Shown here: in pieces, positions 43,174 through 53,421 of the stretch
Position numbering within the stretch: the stretch's first letter is position 1
Layout of the letters: each line of letters starts with the position of its first letter
NCBI GenBank assembly: GCA_900467185.1
Contig: UBPA01000014.1
Location: 186,001 to 250,000 of the forward strand
DNA: 64,000 nt
Reading direction: 5' to 3'
Origin: Hyphomicrobiales bacterium
Lineage (GTDB): Bacteria > Pseudomonadota > Alphaproteobacteria > Rhizobiales > Rhizobiaceae
The notes under the pieces: model-generated
Databases searched by the model: none
What the model was told of the DNA's origin: nothing
Seen by the model: the letters and a program-made list of their open reading frames with translations, nothing else
Program-made: the position numbers and the translations under genes

Positions 43174-44829
43174 ATGACGTCGAATTCCAGATCCATCTTC
43201 CGCAGCCGTCCGATCCTTAGAAGCGTACGGAGCGCGATGATCGCCGGATCCGCCGCACTGGCGCTGGCAGCCGCATCGGCCAGCAGCGCCTGGGCCGCCG
43301 GTACCCTGCGCATCGGCATGACCGCGTCGGACATTCCGCTGACGACGGGGCAGACGGACCAGGGCGGCGAAGGCCAGCGCGTCATGGGCTACACGCTCTA
43401 CAACGCGTTGATCGAATGGGACCTTTCGAGCGCCGACAAGGCAGCGACGCTCATTCCGAGCCTTGCGACCTCCTGGGATGTCGATGCGACCGACAAGACC
43501 AAGTGGACGTTCAAGCTGCGCGACGGCGTGAAATTCCACGATGGCAGCAGCTTCGATGCCGACGCCGTCGTCTGGAACCTCGACAAGCTTCTCAAGACGG
43601 ATGCGCCGCAGTTCGACAAGCGCCAGTCCGCGCAGGGCAAGTCGCGCATCCCGGCCGTCGCCTCCTACAAGGTCATCGATCCCCTAACCGTCGAGATCGT
43701 CACCAAGACGCCGGATGCGACGCTGCCCTACCAGATCAGCTGGATCCTGATGTCCTCGCCGGCCAACTGGGAGGCACAGGGCAAGAACTGGGATGCGGTG
43801 GCGCAGAAGCCATCCGGCACCGGCCCCTGGAAGCTCGAAAGCGGCTTCACGCCGCGCGAGCGCGCCGAGCTGACGCCCAATGCCGCCTACTGGGACAAGG
43901 CGCGCATCCCCAAGCTCGACAAGCTCGTGCTGATCCCGCTGCCCGAGCCCAACACCCGCGTGGCAGCGCTGCGCTCCGGCCAGGTCGACTGGATCGAGGC
44001 GCCGGCGCCCGACTCCGTCGCCTCCCTGCGGGATGCGGGCTTCAAGATCGTCACGAACTCCTATCCGCACAACTGGACCTGGCACCTCTCGCGCGTCGAG
44101 GGCTCCCCCTGGAATGACATTCGCGTGCGCAAGGCGGCAAACCTTGCCGTCGATCGCGAGGGCCTGAACGAGCTTCTGGGCGGCCTGTCGATCCCGGCGC
44201 AGGGCTACCTTCCGCCCGGCAGTCCCTGGTTCGGCAATCCGACCTTCAAGCTGAGCTACAATGTCGAGGAAGCCAAGAAGCTGATGGCGGAAGCGGGCTA
44301 CGGTCCCGACAAGCCGATCACGACCAAGGTCGTCATCTCCTCGTCCGGCTCCGGGCAGATGCTGCCGCTGCAGATGAACGAATACATCCAGCAGACGCTC
44401 GCCGAAATCGGCATCAATATCGAGTTCGAAGTCGCCGACTGGAACACGGTCATCAACATCTGGCGCGCCGGCGCCAAGGATCCGAGCGCCAAGGGCGCGA
44501 CCGCGGTCAACTACAGCTACTTCATCCAGGACCCCTTCACAGCGCTCATCCGCCAGTCGCAGTGCAACCTCGCACCGCCGGCCGGCACCAACTGGGGCTA
44601 TTATTGCGATCCCGAGATGGACGACCTGTTCGCCAAGGTGCGCACCACCTTCGATCCCGCCGAACAGAACAAGGTGCTGCAGCAGATCCACGAAAAGTAC
44701 GTCAACGAAGCCCTGTTCCTGATGGTCACGCACGACGTCAATCCGCGGGCGATGACGGAAAAGGTCAAGGGCTTCGTGCAGGCCCAGAACTGGTTCCAGG
44801 ATTTCTCGACCATCAGCGTCGATCCCTGA
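43174..44829 (+). CDS. Dipeptide/opine-type ABC transporter binding protein
   Basis: This is a periplasmic solute receptor (SBP_bac_5 family), 551 aa, with a signal peptide ending AWAAG. Family features: LRDGVKFHDGSSFDADAVVW, KPSGTGPWKLESGFTPRERAEL, VRKAANLAVDREGLNEL and NYSYFIQDPFTALI. GAGGGAAC precedes the ATG. It heads a five-gene operon with two permeases and two ATPases. Ligands in the family range from peptides to opines, nickel and nucleosides; the terminal racemase-like gene hints at an amino-acid or hydantoin-like compound. Confidence 0.9.
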   Translation: MTSNSRSIFRSRPILRSVRSAMIAGSAALALAAASASSAWAAGTLRIGMTASDIPLTTGQTDQGGEGQRVMGYTLYNALIEWDLSSADKAATLIPSLATSWDVDATDKTKWTFKLRDGVKFHDGSSFDADAVVWNLDKLLKTDAPQFDKRQSAQGKSRIPAVASYKVIDPLTVEIVTKTPDATLPYQISWILMSSPANWEAQGKNWDAVAQKPSGTGPWKLESGFTPRERAELTPNAAYWDKARIPKLDKLVLIPLPEPNTRVAALRSGQVDWIEAPAPDSVASLRDAGFKIVTNSYPHNWTWHLSRVEGSPWNDIRVRKAANLAVDREGLNELLGGLSIPAQGYLPPGSPWFGNPTFKLSYNVEEAKKLMAEAGYGPDKPITTKVVISSSGSGQMLPLQMNEYIQQTLAEIGINIEFEVADWNTVINIWRAGAKDPSAKGATAVNYSYFIQDPFTALIRQSQCNLAPPAGTNWGYYCDPEMDDLFAKVRTTFDPAEQNKVLQQIHEKYVNEALFLMVTHDVNPRAMTEKVKGFVQAQNWFQDFSTISVDP

Positions 44830-44846
44830 CACCCGTCACCTGAACA

Positions 44847-44877
44847 CGGCTGCGCGACCGATCGGATCGCGCAGCCG
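44847..44877 (+). promoter_or_regulatory. Intercistronic hairpin after the binding-protein gene
   Basis: A perfect 11-bp stem cggctgcgcga/tcgcgcagccg with a 9-nt loop lies 17 bp after the binding-protein stop and 33 bp before the first permease. It has no T tract. Such hairpins protect the upstream transcript and lower downstream expression; that role is inferred. Confidence 0.55.
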
Positions 44878-44910
44878 GATGTCACGAGACCTTAGCATAT
44901 CGAGAACAGC

Positions 44911-45864
44911 ATGCTGGCCTATGCCCTGAAGAGACTGCTGCACGTCATTCCCGTCGCGATCGGCGTGAGCATCGTCTGCTTCCTCCTGATCCATATCGCG
45001 CCGGGCGATCCGCTCGCCGCCATCCTGCCCTCCGACGCTTCGGCCGAGCAGCAGATGCAGATGCGCGTCTTCTACGGGCTCGACCAACCCCTGCCGGTGC
45101 AATACGGGCTCTGGGCATGGCGTACGCTGCATGGCGACCTCGGCGTTTCCATCGCCACGGGCCGGCCGGTCCTCAGCGAGATCCTCGATGCCTCGGTCAA
45201 TTCGATCATCCTTGCGGTCGCCGCGACCCTGATCGGCTTTACCATCGGCTCGGTGCTCGGCTTCGTCGCCGGCGTCTTCCGCGGCGGCTGGATCGACCGG
45301 CTGGCCTCCGCCATCGCCATGCTCGGCGTCAGCGTTCCCCATTACTGGCTCGGCATGGTGCTCGTCATCGCCTTCTCGGTCACGCTCGGCTGGCTGCCGG
45401 CGATGGGCGGCGGCCCCGGCGGCTCCGACGGGCGGGCCTTCAGCTGGGAATATGTGCAGTACCTCATCCTGCCGGCGGTCACCATGTCGGTCATCCCCAT
45501 GGGCATCATCGCGCGCACCATCCGCTCGCTGGTGGCCGACATCCTGTCGCAGGATTTCACCCAGGCACTGGCCGCCAAGGGCCTGATGTCGAGACAGATC
45601 CTGCGCCACGTCATCTGCAATGCCGCGCCAACCGCCATTTCCGTCATGGGCCTGCAACTCGGCTATCTCCTCGGCGGCTCGATCCTGATCGAGACGGTGT
45701 TTTCCTGGCCCGGCACCGGCTTTCTCCTCAACGGCGCGATTTTCACCCGCGACCTGCCCATCCTGCAGGGCACGATCCTGGTGCTCGCCTTGTTCTTCGT
45801 CTTCCTCAACCTCATCGTGGACGTGCTGCAAAGCGCGATCGATCCGCGCATCCAGAGGAGCTGA
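44911..45864 (+). CDS. Dipeptide-type ABC transporter permease (DppB-like)
   Basis: This is an inner-membrane subunit of 317 aa with six hydrophobic segments (first about 8-30) and the N-terminal AYALKRLLHVIPVAIGVSIV typical of DppB. It has the family DNAxGxGG-equivalent region, an EAA-like DFTQALAAKGLMSRQILRHV, and the terminal DVLQSAIDPRIQRS. It is followed three bases later by the second permease. Confidence 0.92.
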   Translation: MLAYALKRLLHVIPVAIGVSIVCFLLIHIAPGDPLAAILPSDASAEQQMQMRVFYGLDQPLPVQYGLWAWRTLHGDLGVSIATGRPVLSEILDASVNSIILAVAATLIGFTIGSVLGFVAGVFRGGWIDRLASAIAMLGVSVPHYWLGMVLVIAFSVTLGWLPAMGGGPGGSDGRAFSWEYVQYLILPAVTMSVIPMGIIARTIRSLVADILSQDFTQALAAKGLMSRQILRHVICNAAPTAISVMGLQLGYLLGGSILIETVFSWPGTGFLLNGAIFTRDLPILQGTILVLALFFVFLNLIVDVLQSAIDPRIQRS

Positions 45865-45867
45865 TCC

Positions 45868-46758
45868 ATGGCCGTCATCACCGCAGACATGGTCGCGCCC
45901 GCGCCGCTCATTCTCAAATCGCCCGGTTTCTGGAGCGGCGTCGTCCGCCGGCTCTGTCGTGATCCCGTGGCGCTCACGGCCCTTGCCGTCGTCCTCCTTC
46001 TCGTGCTGATCGCGATCTTTGCGCCCTATATCGCGCCTTACGATCCCTCGAAAGGCAGCGTCATCCGCCGCCTGAAGCCGATCGGCACGCCCGGCTATAT
46101 CCTCGGCACGGACGAACTCGGACGGGACATGCTCTCCCGGCTGATCTACGGCGCGCGCCTGTCGCTGACCATGGGCGTCATCCCGGTGCCGATCGCCTTC
46201 GTCATCGGCTCGGCCATCGGCATCATCGCCGGTTACGCCGGCGGCATCGTGAACACGCTGATCATGCGCACGATCGACGTCTTCTACGCCTTCCCCTCCG
46301 TCCTCCTCGCGGTTGCCCTGTCCGGCGCGCTCGGTTCCGGGCTCACCAATGCGCTGGTCTCGCTCACCGTCGTCTTCATCCCGCAGATCGCGCGCGTCGC
46401 CGAAAGCGTGACGACGCAGGTACGCAAGCTCGATTATGTCGATGCCGCCCGCGCCTCCGGCGCTCCCGCGCGCACGATCATCCGGGTGCACATCCTCGGC
46501 AACGTGCTCAGCCCCATCTTCGTCTTTGCCACCAGCCTGATCTCGGTCTCCATGATCCTTGCCTCCGGTCTCTCCTTCCTCGGCCTGGGCGTGCGCCCGC
46601 CGGATGCGGAATGGGGCCTGATGCTGAACACGCTGAGAACCGCGATCTACAATAACCCCCTCGTCGCGGCCCTGCCGGGCCTGATGATCTTCATCACCTC
46701 GGTCTGCTTTAACCTCTTCTCGGACGGTCTGCGCACCGCCATGGACGTGAAATCATGA
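45868..46758 (+). CDS. Dipeptide-type ABC transporter permease (DppC-like)
   Basis: This is a 296-aa partner permease. It has the conserved GTDELGRDMLSRLIYGARLS near residue 85 and the EAA-like DYVDAARASGAPARTIIRVH. TM segments begin at about residue 35. The stop overlaps the next ATG (ATGA). It forms the channel with the DppB-like subunit. Confidence 0.92.
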   Translation: MAVITADMVAPAPLILKSPGFWSGVVRRLCRDPVALTALAVVLLLVLIAIFAPYIAPYDPSKGSVIRRLKPIGTPGYILGTDELGRDMLSRLIYGARLSLTMGVIPVPIAFVIGSAIGIIAGYAGGIVNTLIMRTIDVFYAFPSVLLAVALSGALGSGLTNALVSLTVVFIPQIARVAESVTTQVRKLDYVDAARASGAPARTIIRVHILGNVLSPIFVFATSLISVSMILASGLSFLGLGVRPPDAEWGLMLNTLRTAIYNNPLVAALPGLMIFITSVCFNLFSDGLRTAMDVKS

Positions 46759-47822
46759 GTGCCGTCGTCTCCCCCTACAATCTGGATCCGGGCGTCGGCG
46801 AGCGCGGCGGGCCGGCCCAGCCGCTGATCTCGGCGCGCGGCCTGCTGAAGCATTTTCCGGTGAAAAGCAGCGGCTTCTTCGGGCCGAAGAAGGTCGTGCG
46901 GGCCGTCGATGGCGTCGATTTCGACATTCTGAAAGGCGAGACGCTGGGCGTCGTCGGCGAAAGCGGCTGCGGCAAGTCCACCACGGCGCGCCTGCTTATG
47001 AACCTCATCGTCCGGGACAAGGGCGATCTCCTGTTCGACGGCGAGACGGTGGGCGAAACCCTGCCGCTCGCGCAATATCGCCGACAGGTGCAGATGGTGT
47101 TTCAGGACAGCTATGCCTCGCTCAATCCGCGCCTGACGATCGAGGAGTCGATCGCCTTCGCCCCGCAGGTGCACGGCGTGTCCGCGGCCAAGGCCATCGC
47201 CCGCGCCCACGACCTTCTGTTCCGTGTGGGGCTGGAGCCCGGCCGCTTTGCCGGCCGCTATCCGCACGAACTGTCCGGCGGCCAGCGCCAGCGCGTGAAC
47301 ATCGCCCGCGCACTTGCGCTCGAGCCGCGGCTGATCATTCTCGACGAGGCCGTTTCGGCGCTCGACAAATCGGTGGAGGCGCAGGTTCTCAACCTGCTGC
47401 TCGACCTGAAGCGGGATTTCGGGCTGACCTATCTCTTCATCTCCCACGACCTCAACGTCGTGAAATTCATGTGCGACCGGGTCATGGTCATGTATCTCGG
47501 CAATGTGGCGGAGATCGGCACGCGCGCGGCCATTTTCGGTGAGGCGCGCCATCCCTATTCCGCAGCGCTTCTCGCCTCCATGCCGAAGATGGACCCTTCC
47601 GAGCGGACGATGGAACCACCGCTGTCCGGCGATCCGCCAAACCCCATCGACCCGCCGAGCGGCTGTCGGTTCCACACGCGCTGCCAGTTCGTGGAAGACG
47701 TCTGCAGCCGCACGATCCCGCCGCTCGCCAGCCTGTCCGCCGAGCAATCCGCGGCCTGTCTCATGGCCGTTCCCGGCTCCGGCCACAGCCGTGCGCCCAG
47801 CCTCGGGGAGACATTGGCATGA
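46755..47822 (+). CDS. Dipeptide-type ABC transporter ATPase (DppF/OppF-like)
   Basis: This is a 355-aa ATPase. The Walker A is GESGCGKST, the signature LSGGQRQRVNIARAL, Walker B LIILDEAVSALD and H-loop LFISHDLNVV. The C-terminal oligopeptide domain has GCRFHTRCQF with the Cys cluster expected for this family (PPSGCRFHTRC, later VCSRTIPPL), possibly an iron-sulfur ligand set. It overlaps its neighbours as ATGA. Among the two ATPases it is placed first, the reverse of the usual DppD-DppF order. Confidence 0.92.
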   Translation: MSAVVSPYNLDPGVGERGGPAQPLISARGLLKHFPVKSSGFFGPKKVVRAVDGVDFDILKGETLGVVGESGCGKSTTARLLMNLIVRDKGDLLFDGETVGETLPLAQYRRQVQMVFQDSYASLNPRLTIEESIAFAPQVHGVSAAKAIARAHDLLFRVGLEPGRFAGRYPHELSGGQRQRVNIARALALEPRLIILDEAVSALDKSVEAQVLNLLLDLKRDFGLTYLFISHDLNVVKFMCDRVMVMYLGNVAEIGTRAAIFGEARHPYSAALLASMPKMDPSERTMEPPLSGDPPNPIDPPSGCRFHTRCQFVEDVCSRTIPPLASLSAEQSAACLMAVPGSGHSRAPSLGETLA

Positions 47823-48805
47823 CCGATACGATGCCCGACACCATGATCGATATCGACAACCTTTCCGTCACCTTTCATCGCGGCCGCAAGCCGGTCAAGG
47901 CCGTGAACGGCGTCAGCCTGAAGGTCCGGGCCGGCGAGGTGGTGGCCCTGCTCGGCGAGTCCGGTTCCGGCAAGAGCGTGACCATGCGCTCGCTGCTGCG
48001 CATGCACCCCAAGGGCACCGCCATCGAGGGTTCGATGTCGGTGGCCGGTCGCGACGTTACAGGGCTGTCGACGCGGGATCTCGGCAATCTGCGCGGCGCT
48101 ATCGTGTCCATGGTGTTTCAGGAGCCGCGCCTGGCACTCGATCCGGTCTACACGCTCGGCCGCCAGATCGAGGAGACGATCATGCGCCACGAGCGGGTTT
48201 CGAGAGCCCAAGCCGCCGCACGGGCACTCGCGCTGTTCGAAAAGGTCCGCATTCCCTCGCCGCAGCGACGCCTGCAGAACTATCCACATGAAATGTCCGG
48301 AGGAATGCTGCAGCGCGCGATGATCGCCATGGCGCTCGCCTGCAATCCGAAGGTGCTGCTGGCCGACGAACCGACGACGGCGCTGGACGCGACCGTACAG
48401 ATCCAGATCCTGCTGCTGATCCGCGAGTTGCAGAAGGAATACGGCCTGTCGGTGATTTTCGTCACCCACGACATCGGCGTTGCCGCCGAGGTCGCGGACC
48501 GGATCGCGGTCATGTATGCCGGTCGGATCGTCGAGGACGGCACGGCGAGCGACATCATCCGCAATCCGAAGCATCCCTATACGAAGGGCCTGCTCGGTGC
48601 GCGCGTGGAGCTTGCCGATGGCCGCGACCGGCTGATCACCATCCCCGGCGCACCGCCGGATCTCGCCGACATGCCGCCGGGCTGCGCGTTTGCGCCGCGC
48701 TGCGCGGATGTGATGGCGCCCTGTCGGGCCGTCGTGCCGCCGCTGGTCGGGGCTGCGGGAACGTCCGAACGTGCCGGGCAGGTCGCCTGCCTGCTCTATC
48801 AGTGA
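47819..48805 (+). CDS. Dipeptide-type ABC transporter ATPase (DppD/OppD-like)
   Basis: This is a 328-aa ATPase. Walker A is GESGSGKSV, the signature is MSGGMLQRAMIAMAL, Walker B VLLADEPTTALD and H-loop FVTHDIGVAAEVADR. The C-terminal segment PPGCAFAPRCADVMAPCR contains the Cys cluster of the family. The stop overlaps the racemase start (GTGA). Confidence 0.92.
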   Translation: MTDTMPDTMIDIDNLSVTFHRGRKPVKAVNGVSLKVRAGEVVALLGESGSGKSVTMRSLLRMHPKGTAIEGSMSVAGRDVTGLSTRDLGNLRGAIVSMVFQEPRLALDPVYTLGRQIEETIMRHERVSRAQAAARALALFEKVRIPSPQRRLQNYPHEMSGGMLQRAMIAMALACNPKVLLADEPTTALDATVQIQILLLIRELQKEYGLSVIFVTHDIGVAAEVADRIAVMYAGRIVEDGTASDIIRNPKHPYTKGLLGARVELADGRDRLITIPGAPPDLADMPPGCAFAPRCADVMAPCRAVVPPLVGAAGTSERAGQVACLLYQ

Positions 48806-49521
48806 CGGCAAGGACTCCGGCGCGCGGCTGCGATGAGACGCCGGTGCGCATGCAGCACATCGTCGTCATTAATCCCAACACATCCGCCGCCACCACGGCC
48901 ATGATGACGGATCTCGTTCGCGCCGTCCTGCCCGTCCATGTGAGCGTGGACGGCATGACGGCGCGCGTGGGTGTGCCGATGATCGTCGACCCGGTGCAGC
49001 TCGAAGCCTCGGTCGCCGGTGTCGTGGAGATGGGCCTTTCCGCTGCGAAGACCGCAGACGGCCTGATCGTCTGCGCTTTCGGCGATCCCGGTCTCGATGC
49101 GCTGCGCTCCCGGATCGACATTCCCGTAGTCGGCATCTGCGAGGCGAGCATGCTGGAGGCCGCAGCCGGCGGCCGCAGGTTCGGCATCGCCACAGTGACG
49201 CCCGATCTCGTCGGGAGTTTCGCGGACAAGGCCGCAGCGCTCGGCCTGGCGGATCGCTTCACGGGAACGCGCCTGACGCGCGGGGATCCGCTGCATCTCA
49301 CCGGCGATCCGGAGCGGCTATACGCGGCGCTGGCGATTGCGGTCCGCCAGTCGCTGGACCAGGACGGCGCGGAGGCCGTCATCATCGGTGGCGGCCCCCT
49401 CGGCCGCGCGGCGTCCGAGCTACAGCGGCACGTCTCGGCGCCCGTCATCGCCCCCATCGCGTCCGCCGCAGCCTTACTGCTCGCGCGGATGGCGGAGGCG
49501 GATGCGAGGGCGGCGGGATAA
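48802..49521 (+). CDS. Asp/Glu/hydantoin racemase superfamily protein
   Basis: This is a 239-aa protein if started at the GTG at 48802 (coupled to the ATPase stop); an ATG at 48850 removes 16 residues and starts at MQHIVVINPNTSAATT, the family N-terminus. One catalytic Cys is present, C91 in LIVCAFGDPGLDAL. At the position of the second Cys the sequence reads AVIIGGGPLGRAA, without Cys. Family members racemise Asp, Glu, hydantoins or allantoin; here the activity is uncertain. Co-transcription with a peptide-type importer suggests that it acts on the imported compound. Confidence 0.82.
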   Translation: MTARTPARGCDETPVRMQHIVVINPNTSAATTAMMTDLVRAVLPVHVSVDGMTARVGVPMIVDPVQLEASVAGVVEMGLSAAKTADGLIVCAFGDPGLDALRSRIDIPVVGICEASMLEAAAGGRRFGIATVTPDLVGSFADKAAALGLADRFTGTRLTRGDPLHLTGDPERLYAALAIAVRQSLDQDGAEAVIIGGGPLGRAASELQRHVSAPVIAPIASAAALLLARMAEADARAAG

Positions 49522-49544
49522 CGGCCCGAGCAGGCCGGCGTGGC

Positions 49545-50519
49545 TCAGCGCGAACCCCGGCGGCGCAACTGGTCGAAATAGACGATGATGATGATCAGGG
49601 CGCCGGTGATGATCCGCTGCCAGAACGAATTGAGGTTCAAGAGGTTCGCGCCATTGTTGATGGTCGCCAGAATAAAGGCGCCGAGCAGCGGCCCGTGGAC
49701 GGAACCGACCGCCCCGAAGAGGCTGGTGCCGCCGATGACGGAGGAGGCGATCGCCTGCAGCTCCCAGCCTTCCGCCTGCGTGGCATTGCCGATGCCGATG
49801 CGTGAGGCGAGAAGAATGCCGACGAAGGCGGCGCAGGTGGAGGAGAGGATGTAGGCGAGGTAGATGGTGCGCTCGACATTGACGCCCGAGAGGCGCGCGG
49901 CCTCACGGTTGGACCCGACGGCGAAGAGATAGCGCCCCCAGCGGCTGAGATGCAGGAAGACCAAGGCCGGGATCGCCACGACGATCACCATCCAGAAGAG
50001 GCTCGGCACGCCGAGGAAATCCGCACGGGAGAAGTTGGCGAAGCTTTCGTCCGTGATGGAGATGGTCGAGCCATTGGTGATGAGCAGACCGATACCGCGC
50101 AGCGACGTCAGGGTCGCGAGCGTGATAATGAAGGCGGGCAGGCCCATCCGCACGATGCCGAAGGCGTGAAAGGCACCGATGAAAACGCCGACGAGAAGCG
50201 TGATGCCGATCGCGGGCCAGAGCGGCACGCCATGCGCCAACAGCCACGCAATGGTGACGCTGGAAAAGCCGACAACCGCGCCGACCGAGAGATCGATGCC
50301 GGCGGTGATGATGACGAAGGTCTGCCCGACCGCGAGAATGGCCGTCATGGCACCCTGCCGCAGCAGGTTGCTGATATTGTTGGACGTCCAGAAGCTGTTG
50401 GTCGACAGGCCGAGAAGAAGCCAGAGGAACAGGAGGAGCCCGAGAAGCGTCAGGCCGAACAGGATGTTCATGCCCTTCTTCGGCACCGGTGCCGCCTCGG
50501 TCGTGGTCTCTACGCTCAT
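49545..50519 (-). CDS. Ribose-type sugar ABC transporter permease (RbsC-like)
   Basis: This is an inner-membrane permease of 324 aa with eight to ten hydrophobic segments. The family motif is GIDLSVGAVVGFSSV near residue 75, followed by NREAARLSGVNVERTIYLAY and VIGGTSLFGAVGSVHGPLLGA. It is third in the binding protein, ATPase, permease operon. The imported sugar is not determinable but is likely a pentose or deoxyhexose, given the adjacent aldo/keto reductase. Confidence 0.92.
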   Translation of the reverse strand: MSVETTTEAAPVPKKGMNILFGLTLLGLLLFLWLLLGLSTNSFWTSNNISNLLRQGAMTAILAVGQTFVIITAGIDLSVGAVVGFSSVTIAWLLAHGVPLWPAIGITLLVGVFIGAFHAFGIVRMGLPAFIITLATLTSLRGIGLLITNGSTISITDESFANFSRADFLGVPSLFWMVIVVAIPALVFLHLSRWGRYLFAVGSNREAARLSGVNVERTIYLAYILSSTCAAFVGILLASRIGIGNATQAEGWELQAIASSVIGGTSLFGAVGSVHGPLLGAFILATINNGANLLNLNSFWQRIITGALIIIIVYFDQLRRRGSR

Positions 50520-50561
50520 GATTGTCCTCCACCCATCGTCATTTCCGGTCTTTAATCTTGG

Positions 50562-52115
<1,554 letters not shown>

Positions 52116-52144
52116 CGGCTCTCCTCCAAAGGTCGCGCGGTGGG

Positions 52145-52177
52145 CGCGGCGCCCTCGCGCAAACGAGGTGCGCCGCG
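52145..52177 (-). promoter_or_regulatory. Intercistronic hairpin upstream of the RbsA-like gene
   Basis: A long stem cgcggcgccctcg paired with cgaggtgcgccgcg, one bulged base and a 6-nt loop, lies between binding protein and ATPase genes. A second smaller stem cggcaggg/ccctgccg lies at 52196-52227. They may stabilise the binding-protein mRNA. Confidence 0.5.
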
Positions 52178-52237
52178 ACCATGTCGGTCGATGGACGGCA
52201 GGGTTCCGCTTTCGCCGCGCCCTGCCGCCCCTGATCG

Positions 52238-53242
52238 TCAGTTGATCTTGGGATTGAGAAGGGCGTCGATCTTCGGATCGGCCATGTTGGCCTTGGTGAC
52301 GAGGTTCGCGCCGGTATCGACGGTCGCCTCGACCTTCTCCTTCTTGGAGACGGCAAGCGCGGTCTTGATGCCGTCATAGCCCATGCGATAGGGGTCCTGC
52401 ACCACCAGACCGGCGAGCACACCTTCCTTCAGGAAGCCGACCGTCTTCTCGTCGCTGTCGAAGCCGATGACCTTCACCTTCTCGCCCAGCTTGTTTTCGG
52501 CAATCGCCTGGCCGACGCCCTGCGCCATGATCAGGTTGGAGGCGAAGACGCCGACGAGGTTCGGATTGGCGGTAATGAGGTCGGTCATGATGTTGAGGCC
52601 GGTCGAGGCCTGCCCGTCGGCATATTTGTCGGCAACGACCTTCAAGCCCGGATATTTGGACTTGATCTGGTCGAGGAAGCCTTCCTTGCGCTGCTCCAGC
52701 GAGCCGGCGCCGGGCGTGTTGGTGATGATGGCGATCTCGCCCTCGTCCTTGCCGGTCGCTTCCTTGATGGCCGCCGCCAGGCCATCGGCCGCGATCCGCC
52801 CGCCCTGAACGTTGTCGGTGGTCAGGAACGAGCTGAAGGCCTTGGAATCCGCGCCGGAATCGATGCCGATGATCGGAACCGCCTTGGCAGCCTCGTCGAC
52901 CGGCTTGCCGAGCGCCTTGAACTCCGTCGGCGAAATGACGATGGCGGCGGGGCTGCCGGCGACGGCATTTTCCAGAATGCTGATCTGGCCGTTCACGTCG
53001 GTCTCGGCCTGGGCGCCGAGCTCGGGCACGTTGACGCCGAGGTCCTTGCCGGCCGCACGCGCGCCGGCGAGAACGATCTGCCAGTAGAACGAGGTCGTGT
53101 CCTTGACGATGATCGGAATGGTGACGTCCTGGGCAAAGGCGCCCATCGGCATCATCGTGGCGATGACGGCCGCGCCGGCAACGCTTGCCAGCGACCGGCG
53201 CGCAAAGGCGCGACGCGACAGAATATGGTTCAGCAGTGTCAT
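52238..53242 (-). CDS. Ribose-type sugar ABC transporter binding protein
   Basis: This is a periplasmic receptor of 334 aa, from the ATG at 53242 with GGAGGAGAAC upstream. The N-terminal SRRAFARRSLASVAG fits a twin-arginine-like signal and ends GAFAQ. The periplasmic-binding family 4 pattern follows: FYWQIVLAGARAAGKDLG, PVDEAAKAVPIIGIDSGADS, VVADKYADGQASTGLNIMTD, VFASNLIMAQGVGQAI. It is the first of the three-gene operon and lies just below the aldo/keto reductase gene, 180 bp away on the same strand. Confidence 0.92.
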   Translation of the reverse strand: MTLLNHILSRRAFARRSLASVAGAAVIATMMPMGAFAQDVTIPIIVKDTTSFYWQIVLAGARAAGKDLGVNVPELGAQAETDVNGQISILENAVAGSPAAIVISPTEFKALGKPVDEAAKAVPIIGIDSGADSKAFSSFLTTDNVQGGRIAADGLAAAIKEATGKDEGEIAIITNTPGAGSLEQRKEGFLDQIKSKYPGLKVVADKYADGQASTGLNIMTDLITANPNLVGVFASNLIMAQGVGQAIAENKLGEKVKVIGFDSDEKTVGFLKEGVLAGLVVQDPYRMGYDGIKTALAVSKKEKVEATVDTGANLVTKANMADPKIDALLNPKIN

Positions 53243-53421
53243 GGTGTTGTTCTCCTCCAACAACGTCTTGTTCCGTTCTCCTCCAACCGTACCGAAGACG
53301 CGGCGATACGATCTTTATCTATAAAAAACATATTATGGTCTGGACGCTAACCCAAGACCGACCAAGTTGCAACCGGCATCCTCACGCCAGACAGAGCCTC
53401 CCCAGCCCTGTCGACCGCTCA

